Source: UMGS75 sp051872775 (GTDB lineage Bacteria > Bacillota_I > Bacilli_A > ML615J-28 > CAG-313). Taken from it: a stretch of DNA of 12,303 bases. Both the position numbers and the translations under genes were made by a program. A model generated the notes under the pieces. The model was not told the origin of the DNA and ran no database searches. It saw nothing but the letters and a program-made list of their open reading frames with translations. Below, piece by piece: positions 7,806 through 12,303 of this stretch. Each line of letters opens with the position of its first letter. The first letter of the stretch is position 1. Location of the stretch: positions 1 through 12,303 of the forward strand of contig JBJEEE010000054.1 in assembly GCA_051872775.1 (NCBI GenBank), in the 5' to 3' direction.

Positions 7806-9425
7806 ATGGATATAAATAAATCATTCTATGAAATAATTAAAGCTTCATCGCTTTCTCATCCCAGTTATAATGCTATCTTATATGATAATAAATTTATAAC
7901 TTATCAAACTCTAATTCAAAATATTGATGAATATGCTGCCTTTTTTTATCAACAAGGTATTAAACCAGGTGATATTGTAACAATAATCTTACCTAATATT
8001 CCTCAAGCAATTTATGCTTTTTATGCCCTAAATAAACTAGGAGCTATCTGCCATGAGGTTCACCCTAAGACAAGTGCGGCCAAACTTGAATCATATTTGG
8101 CTAAAACTAACTCTTCATATGTATTAACAATTAATGTATTTAGTAGACAATATTTAGATGTTATTGTTAAAAGAAAAATTAAAATGATTACTTTTAATCC
8201 TTTTCCTAACAATAGAATCTTTAAACATATTTTTTGTGAGATAATCGCGAATCATAAAAAGGTGATTAAGTATAAAAAATGTCGAAAAATGGAGGAAATC
8301 ACCCCCTATCATTTTGACGCAAAGCAAACTAGTGTCCTTTTAAATAGTGGTGGAACTAGTGGTAATGATAAAATAATTGAACTATCGACTTATGCTATTA
8401 ATAGTCTTGCGAGTAATGGTACTGAAATACTGGGAATGACGGAAGGAAAAGGCGTCTTTATGTTAGCGGTTCTTCCGATGTTTCATGGTTTTGGCCTTTG
8501 TATGGGAATTCACTCTCCTTTGATGTATGGCGCATGTGTTAGTTTAATGATGAAGTTTCACTCCGAAGATGCCATTAAATTAATCAAAAAGAAATGTTTA
8601 ACCATCATTATTGGTGTACCTGCTTTATATAAAGCCTTACTTCGTAATCCTCACTTCTATACTAAAGAGTTAGAAAACATTACTACGGCCTATGTTGGTG
8701 GTGATTTTGTTGCTTCTAGTTTAGTTGATGAATTTAATCAAACGATGATAAAGTATAATTCGAAAGCTCGTCTATATGAAGGATATGGTTTAACGGAAAC
8801 AGTTACTGTGTGTACAGTTAATACTGATCATGATAACCGTGCGCGTAGTGTTGGTAAAGCGGTAAGAAATACCAAAGTAAGCATTGTTGATCCCCTAACT
8901 CAACAGTTTTTATCTTTTAATGAAGATGGGGAAATTGTTGTCAGTGGCGATACTTTGATGAATGGTTATTATCAAAACAAAGAGTTAACCGATAATACTT
9001 TTTTTACGGATAATGAAGGTGTGAAATGGGTTTTAACAAAAGATTTTGGTCATCTTGATAGTGACGGTTATTTGTATTTTAAACAAAGACTTAAAAGGGT
9101 TATTAAAGTATCAGGAGTAATTGTATGTCCTTCCGAAATTGAACATGCAATTAACAAGATTCCTTACATTTATGAATCTTTTGCCACTTCCATTACCCAT
9201 GAAACTAGAGATAATATGGTTATATTATTTGTGGTAAAAGATAAATATAAAACTATCGATGAAAAACAGTTAAATAAATTAATAAATGAAACCATCGAAA
9301 AAGAAATATCTGTGTATGCTAAGCCTTATAAAATAATTTATTTAGACAGTTTTCCTAAAACAGAAATTGGCAAAATAGATGGTAAAAAAATCGAAAATAT
9401 GTATTTAAATAAAGGAGATAATTAA
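7806..9425 (+). CDS. AMP-forming acyl-CoA synthetase/ligase (ANL superfamily)
   Basis: A 539-residue adenylating enzyme that activates a carboxylic acid as acyl-AMP and normally passes it to CoA. Numbering from ATG 7806: substrate-entry region FAFYAL-type helix near 70-80, P-loop NSGGTSGNDK (180-189), LPMFHGFG (223-230), YEGYGLTET (324-332), TKDFGHLDSDGYLYF (411-425) with the ribose-binding Asp413, hinge RLKRVIKVSG (428-437) and catalytic Lys523 in IGKIDGKKI. Two core motifs are unusual: the P-loop has GGTSGND where SGTTGxPK is usual, and TKD replaces TGD. The catalytic residues remain, so activity is likely. The acid is unknown; the length suggests a fatty or aryl acid. No carrier-protein domain is fused. 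Its neighbour is a membrane acyltransferase, and pdxS starts one base after its stop. Its last bases (AAGGAGA, 9412-9418) are the pdxS ribosome site. Confidence 0.9.
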   Translation: MDINKSFYEIIKASSLSHPSYNAILYDNKFITYQTLIQNIDEYAAFFYQQGIKPGDIVTIILPNIPQAIYAFYALNKLGAICHEVHPKTSAAKLESYLAKTNSSYVLTINVFSRQYLDVIVKRKIKMITFNPFPNNRIFKHIFCEIIANHKKVIKYKKCRKMEEITPYHFDAKQTSVLLNSGGTSGNDKIIELSTYAINSLASNGTEILGMTEGKGVFMLAVLPMFHGFGLCMGIHSPLMYGACVSLMMKFHSEDAIKLIKKKCLTIIIGVPALYKALLRNPHFYTKELENITTAYVGGDFVASSLVDEFNQTMIKYNSKARLYEGYGLTETVTVCTVNTDHDNRARSVGKAVRNTKVSIVDPLTQQFLSFNEDGEIVVSGDTLMNGYYQNKELTDNTFFTDNEGVKWVLTKDFGHLDSDGYLYFKQRLKRVIKVSGVIVCPSEIEHAINKIPYIYESFATSITHETRDNMVILFVVKDKYKTIDEKQLNKLINETIEKEISVYAKPYKIIYLDSFPKTEIGKIDGKKIENMYLNKGDN

Positions 9426-9426
9426 A

Positions 9427-10302
9427 ATGGAAAGATATGATTTAAACAAAGATCTTGCGGGGATGTTAAAAGGTGGCGTAATTATGGACGTTACTAATGT
9501 TGAAGAAGCTAAGATTGCAGAACGTGCGGGAGCGGTTGCGGTAATGGCCCTTGAAAGAGTGCCATCGGACATCAGAAAAGCTGGTGGTGTCGCTCGTATG
9601 AGTGATCCTGCAATGATTAAAGCGATTCAAGAAGCCGTTTCTATTCCCGTTATGGCGAAGGTAAGAATTGGCCATTTTGTAGAAGCCCAAATTTTAGAAG
9701 CAATTGATATTGATTATATTGATGAATCAGAAGTACTAACTCCTGCTGATGAAGAAAGTCATATCGACAAGCATCAATTTAAGGTACCATTTGTATGTGG
9801 TGCTCGTAATCTAGGTGAAGCATTACGTCGTATCAATGAAGGTGCTAGTATGATTAGAACCAAAGGAGAAGCAGGAACTGGTAATGTCGTCGAAGCAGTA
9901 AGACATCAAAAAACAATGGTTAGAGAAATCCAAGCCTTGATTACGATGACGGAAGCAGAACTAATCAAAAAAGCAGAAGAATACCGTGTACCCGTAGAAC
10001 TAGTCAGACAAGTAAAGAACCTACAAAAACTACCAGTTGTGAATTTTGCGGCAGGAGGAATTGCAACTCCTGCAGATGCAGCCTTACTTATGCAATTAGG
10101 TAGTGATGGTGTTTTCGTTGGGTCAGGTATTTTCAAATCTGCTAACCCAGAAAAAAGAGCTCGCGCTATTGTTGAGGCGGTAATGTACTATAACAATCCA
10201 GAAAAACTAGCCAAAGTAAGTGAAAATCTCGGTGAAGCCATGTCAGGAATTGATGTTAGAACCTTAGATGATAACGCTAAACTTGCCACAAGAGGTAACT
10301 GA
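9427..10302 (+). CDS. pdxS: Pyridoxal 5'-phosphate synthase, lyase/synthase subunit PdxS
   Basis: With PdxT, makes PLP (active vitamin B6) directly from ribose 5-phosphate, glyceraldehyde 3-phosphate and ammonia (DXP-independent pathway). The 291 residues form the (beta/alpha)8 barrel, close to the usual 294. Active-site residues are at a constant offset of three from B. subtilis: Asp21 (MDVTN), Lys78 (MAKVRIGH) and Lys146 (RTKGEAGTGN). The phosphate-binding C-terminal stretches NFAAGGIATPADAA and GVFVGSGIF are intact. The start is ATG 9427, with AAGGAGA (9412-9418) inside the end of the ligase gene. It ends in TGA, which overlaps the ATG of pdxT by one base. Because it has no promoter gap of its own, it is probably transcribed with the two genes before it, though an internal promoter in the ligase gene is possible. 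Confidence 0.98.
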   Translation: MERYDLNKDLAGMLKGGVIMDVTNVEEAKIAERAGAVAVMALERVPSDIRKAGGVARMSDPAMIKAIQEAVSIPVMAKVRIGHFVEAQILEAIDIDYIDESEVLTPADEESHIDKHQFKVPFVCGARNLGEALRRINEGASMIRTKGEAGTGNVVEAVRHQKTMVREIQALITMTEAELIKKAEEYRVPVELVRQVKNLQKLPVVNFAAGGIATPADAALLMQLGSDGVFVGSGIFKSANPEKRARAIVEAVMYYNNPEKLAKVSENLGEAMSGIDVRTLDDNAKLATRGN

Positions 10303-10877
10303 TGAAAGTAGGAGTGCTTGCCCTTCAAGGAGGAGTAATCGAGCATATCAAAATGCTACAAGACCTCAAGGTAGAAACGGTTTTCGTTAAGGAACCACAA
10401 GACTTAGAAGTAATTGATGGAATAATTTTACCAGGTGGTGAAAGTACCACTATTTCCAAATTATTAAAAATAAGTGGGTTAGAAGAACCACTTAAAACAA
10501 AAATTCAAAACGGTCTTCCTTGTTTTGGAACATGTGCGGGAATGATTCTTCTTGCAAAAGAAATCGTGGGGGAAAGTCCTCATCTTGCCCTTATGGATAT
10601 TGTAGTTAGACGTAATGCGTATGGAAGACAATTAGCTAGTTTTAAGACTGAACAAGTAATTCACGCCATAAGTGAAAAAGCAGTACCATTAGTTTTTATT
10701 CGAGCTCCATGGATCGAAGAAGTAAAAGCTAATGTTCAAGTTTTACTAACATATGATAATCATATTGTTATGGCTAGACAAGATAATATTCTAGTATCTA
10801 GTTTTCATCCTGAACTAGATAAAGATCATTCTGTTCACCAATATTTTATTGATATGATTAAAGAATATAAAAAATAA
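10302..10877 (+). CDS. pdxT: PLP synthase glutaminase subunit PdxT
   Basis: Hydrolyses glutamine and channels the ammonia to PdxS. The 191 residues are a class I glutamine amidotransferase of usual length. The triad is visible: Cys78 in CFGTCAG, His169 and Glu171 in SSFHPEL, one less than in B. subtilis. LPGGESTT (43-50) is the family's oxyanion/contact segment, and VFIRAPWI (131-138) is typical of PdxT. ATG 10302 shares its A with the pdxS stop (TGATG), so the two subunits are translationally coupled at matched levels; AGAGG at 10291-10295 helps. A terminator hairpin begins directly after the stop. Confidence 0.98.
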   Translation: MKVGVLALQGGVIEHIKMLQDLKVETVFVKEPQDLEVIDGIILPGGESTTISKLLKISGLEEPLKTKIQNGLPCFGTCAGMILLAKEIVGESPHLALMDIVVRRNAYGRQLASFKTEQVIHAISEKAVPLVFIRAPWIEEVKANVQVLLTYDNHIVMARQDNILVSSFHPELDKDHSVHQYFIDMIKEYKK

Positions 10878-10878
10878 G

Positions 10879-10909
10879 AGAACCGCTGTTTATTAAGCGG
10901 TTCTATTTT
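10879..10909 (+). terminator. Bidirectional terminator after pdxT
   Basis: A perfect 9-bp stem, AGAACCGCT (10879-10887) with AGCGGTTCT (10896-10904), eight-base loop. On the + strand it is followed by ATTTT. Read on the - strand it is followed by CTTATTTTTT, formed by the A-rich last codons of pdxT, so it should also stop transcripts arriving from the coat gene. Confidence 0.85.
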
Positions 10910-10925
10910 GAAAATGAGGTTTTGC

Positions 10926-10966
10926 AAGAAGAGAAAACAATTAATTACAATATTGTTTCTCTTCTT
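10926..10966. repeat. Long imperfect inverted repeat between convergent genes
   Basis: Left arm AAGAAGAGAAAACAAT (10926-10941) pairs with ATTGTTTCTCTTCTT (10952-10966) with one bulged A, giving 15 pairs around a ten-base loop. It lies between the pdxT terminator and the end of the coat gene. No run of T follows on either strand, so it is more likely a 3' stabilising or auxiliary stop structure for the coat transcript than a classic terminator. Confidence 0.7.
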
Positions 10967-10973
10967 AAATTAA

Positions 10974-11375
10974 TTAAATAATAGGATAACAAGCAGTATC
11001 ACAATTAATTGGATCAAAACATTGGATACAACAAATGCAAGCAATTCTTACAATAATTGTGTAACTAGTACATACTATGGTACCGTTATTATTTTGAAGT
11101 AAACGTAAAACTACCGTTTCGTCATCTCTTACAGCTTCTACTCTAAATAGATTTGTTTCTGTACCATCTATACCGATTGGTGCAGTAATTTGACGACAAT
11201 TTGTACATAAACTAATTGGTTTAGTATTATACATTGCGGTAAGCATACAGTTTTCACAAGTATCGGCAGCACTCGTGATTAACGCATCTTTTTGCATTTT
11301 ATCAAGACGTTTTAAAATATCACCAATTGTATATGCATTGTTATTGTTAGCTTTACGTGTATCATAACAATTCAT
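10974..11375 (-). CDS. Cysteine-rich spore coat protein, CotY/CotZ/ExsY-like
   Basis: A 133-residue protein with 12 cysteines (9%), including C40-x2-C43, C57-x2-C60 and a C-terminal cluster, CICCIQC (113-119) followed by C125 and C129. The block TNLFRVEAVRDDETVVLRLL (74-93) followed by TIIVRIACICCIQCFDP (106-122) matches the pattern of B. subtilis CotZ (FFRVERV...LSLL, then D-CFCAINCLNP). These proteins crosslink into the outermost spore layers, so this gene is a marker of sporulation. No signal peptide, as expected for a mother-cell cytoplasmic protein. The start is ATG 11375, with GAGGTG at 11390-11385 nine bases before it; a GTG at 11387 lies inside that ribosome site and is rejected. It is downstream of uppP by 65 bases on the same strand, with its own sigma-K-like promoter. 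CotY and CotZ cannot be told apart here. Confidence 0.82.
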   Translation of the reverse strand: MNCYDTRKANNNNAYTIGDILKRLDKMQKDALITSAADTCENCMLTAMYNTKPISLCTNCRQITAPIGIDGTETNLFRVEAVRDDETVVLRLLQNNNGTIVCTSYTIIVRIACICCIQCFDPINCDTACYPII

Positions 11376-11400
11376 TATTGAAAGCACCTCACTTTCAATA
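11376..11400 (-). promoter_or_regulatory. Inverted repeat displaying the coat gene's Shine-Dalgarno in its loop
   Basis: Read on the - strand, TATTGAAAG (11400-11392), loop TGAGGTG (11391-11385), then CTTTCAATA (11384-11376), directly followed by ATG. The 9-bp arms are perfectly complementary and the seven-base loop is exactly the ribosome-binding sequence. It could be an RNA hairpin in a longer transcript or a DNA operator. Confidence 0.8.
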
Positions 11401-11427
11401 TATTATATGAAACCTTTTTAAAAAAGT
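11401..11427 (-). promoter_or_regulatory. Sigma-K-like promoter of the coat gene
   Basis: On the - strand, AC (11427-11426), a 16-base spacer and CATATAATA (11409-11401) agree with the sigma-K pattern AC-N16/17-CATAnnnTA, the late mother-cell factor that drives coat genes. The same bases include TATAAT (11407-11402), but no sigma-A -35 is seen. Transcription would begin near 11395, inside the inverted repeat. Confidence 0.55.
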
Positions 11428-11440
11428 ATGGGCATAGTTT

Positions 11441-12232
11441 TTATAGAAAATAATAAGCCAAATTAAATGAACCTACTAAAAAAGTGTATACAGCAAAAAA
11501 TATTAGTTTATGACGGTTTAGTTTATTATAAAACCATCTAATCGAAAAACTAGTACTAATAAAGGCAACAATACTAGATAAGATTACTTGTAAAAAATCA
11601 ATATGGGCATAATCAGTTTTAAATAGTGTTAAAACTAAGGCTCCAATACTAGCAATCAAATAAAGAAAAAAAGAAAATTGTAATGTTTTCTTAAGTGTTA
11701 CTCCCCTTGATAATCCTCCCGTAAGCGTTAGACCACTACGACTTAGCCCAGGTAAGAGGGCAATACCTTGAAAAATACCTATTGTAAATGCTGAAGATGA
11801 TGAAATAAATTCATTATTGCATTGTTGTTTTTTTAATAAAACGCAAGCAATTACTAAGATAATGCTGGTTATTAAAAGACAGACACTACTTGTGAAGAAG
11901 TTGGTAAAGTATTGATCAATATAATCATTAAGGGTAAGTCCAATAATAATAGCAGGAATACTAGCAAAGAGGAGATTACAGGTATACTTTTTATTTAAAT
12001 ATGAATTGCTTTTTTTCGAAAAGGTGTTAGTTATTAATGTTTTAATATCACGATAAAAAAAGATAAAAATGGCAAGAGTAGACGCAAAGTTTATAAATAC
12101 TTCGGTACTTAAATCTAAAGATACACCATCAAAATAATAACTAATAAAAATCATATGAGCACTACTTGAAATAGGCAATGGTTCGGTTAATCCTTGAATT
12201 AAACCAATAATAATGTATTTTAAATATTTCAT
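11441..12232 (-). CDS. uppP: Undecaprenyl-diphosphatase UppP (BacA family)
   Basis: Dephosphorylates undecaprenyl pyrophosphate to recycle the lipid carrier of cell-wall synthesis; overexpression in this family gives bacitracin resistance. The 263 residues form about eight membrane segments. Both catalytic blocks are present: Q13-x3-E17 in IQGLTEPLPISSSAHM (12-27), with His26, and PGLSRSGLT (161-169), with Arg165. The first motif reads EPLP and SSSAH where EFLP and SSTGH are more usual; catalytic residues are kept. Also typical is FSFFLYLIASIGA (186-198). The start is ATG 12232, placed by AAGAGGTG (12246-12239); an in-frame GTG at 12241 lies inside that ribosome site and cannot be used. It has its own sigma-A promoter and precedes a spore coat gene on the same strand. 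Confidence 0.95.
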   Translation of the reverse strand: MKYLKYIIIGLIQGLTEPLPISSSAHMIFISYYFDGVSLDLSTEVFINFASTLAIFIFFYRDIKTLITNTFSKKSNSYLNKKYTCNLLFASIPAIIIGLTLNDYIDQYFTNFFTSSVCLLITSIILVIACVLLKKQQCNNEFISSSSAFTIGIFQGIALLPGLSRSGLTLTGGLSRGVTLKKTLQFSFFLYLIASIGALVLTLFKTDYAHIDFLQVILSSIVAFISTSFSIRWFYNKLNRHKLIFFAVYTFLVGSFNLAYYFL

Positions 12233-12238
12233 TATATT

Positions 12239-12246
12239 CACCTCTT
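12239..12246 (-). promoter_or_regulatory. Shine-Dalgarno that sets the uppP start
   Basis: AAGAGGTG on the - strand lies six bases before ATG 12232 and includes the GTG (12241-12239) that would otherwise be taken as the start. Confidence 0.8.
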
Positions 12247-12247
12247 G

Positions 12248-12268
12248 TTTCTAAATTGTAATTAGAAA
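12248..12268 (-). promoter_or_regulatory. Inverted repeat over the uppP -10 region, possible operator
   Basis: TTTCTAA (12248-12254) and TTAGAAA (12262-12268) are perfect inverted arms around seven bases. They span the -10 box and the predicted transcription start of uppP, the usual place for a repressor site. The arms are short and AT-rich, so chance is possible. Confidence 0.4.
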
Positions 12269-12289
12269 TGCAACAAAAAATATTATCAA
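12261..12289 (-). promoter_or_regulatory. Sigma-A promoter of uppP
   Basis: On the - strand, TTGATA (12289-12284), a 17-base spacer and TCTAAT (12266-12261). Each box has one mismatch to consensus (TTGACA, TATAAT) and spacing is ideal. Transcription would begin near 12254, giving a leader of about 20 bases. Confidence 0.7.
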
Positions 12290-12303
12290 TTCATTAGATA
12301 ATT

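Noticed and set aside
11402..11407. TATAAT as an ordinary sigma-A promoter for the coat gene.
   Set aside because: No -35 box or TGn extension is present at the right distance, while the sigma-K pattern matches in both parts. It remains a minor possibility.
12239..12241. GTG start for uppP, and similarly GTG at 11387-11385 for the coat gene.
   Set aside because: In both cases the GTG is part of the GAGGTG ribosome site itself, with an ATG 6 to 9 bases downstream.
1..12303. Insertion sequences, phage genes, CRISPR arrays, tRNA or rRNA genes.
   Set aside because: No transposase or integrase motif, no spaced direct repeats and no cloverleaf or rRNA-like stretch was found on either strand.

Overview
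The window reads as a low-GC, spore-forming Bacillota chromosome segment. It is very AT-rich, with purine-rich AGGAG/GAGGTG Shine-Dalgarno sites, a cysteine-rich spore coat protein of the CotY/CotZ type and lipoproteins with type II signals. TGA is a stop codon (two genes end with it), so this is the standard bacterial code and not the Mycoplasma code. A host-associated Bacilli/Erysipelotrichia-like lineage would fit, but that is an impression and not a demonstrated placement. I see no transposase, phage gene, CRISPR array, tRNA or rRNA. Gene density is high and no gap exceeds 100 bases.

Positions 2-6849 (+ strand) hold seven tightly packed genes that probably share a transcript. They are the C-terminal part of a Cu+-exporting P1B ATPase cut by the window edge, a cardiolipin synthase with two HKD motifs, a lipoprotein resembling an alpha/alpha barrel (terpenoid-cyclase-like repeats), a membrane-anchored DUF4430 protein, an ECF-type S component, an HD-domain hydrolase, and a large lipoprotein with InlB-type B-repeats. 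A hairpin and T-tract at 6859-6886 end the unit. The central trio (2906-4687) is the most interesting part. An alpha/alpha-barrel domain plus a DUF4430 domain is the architecture of animal transcobalamin and intrinsic factor, here split over two overlapping genes and followed by an overlapping vitamin-type transporter subunit. I infer a surface ligand-capture system feeding an ECF importer; the ligand is unknown.

Positions 6896-10909 (+ strand) hold a second unit driven by an extended -10 promoter. It encodes a DUF1624/HGSNAT-like multi-pass membrane acyltransferase, an AMP-forming acyl ligase of the ANL superfamily, and the two subunits of PLP synthase (pdxS, pdxT). Stop and start signals are interlocked throughout. 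It ends in a hairpin that should work in both directions.

Positions 10926-12303 are convergent (- strand): uppP (undecaprenyl-diphosphatase), then the coat protein gene. The coat gene has a sigma-K-like promoter and a perfect 9-bp inverted repeat whose 7-base loop is its Shine-Dalgarno sequence. uppP has a good sigma-A promoter with an inverted repeat over the -10 and predicted start of transcription.
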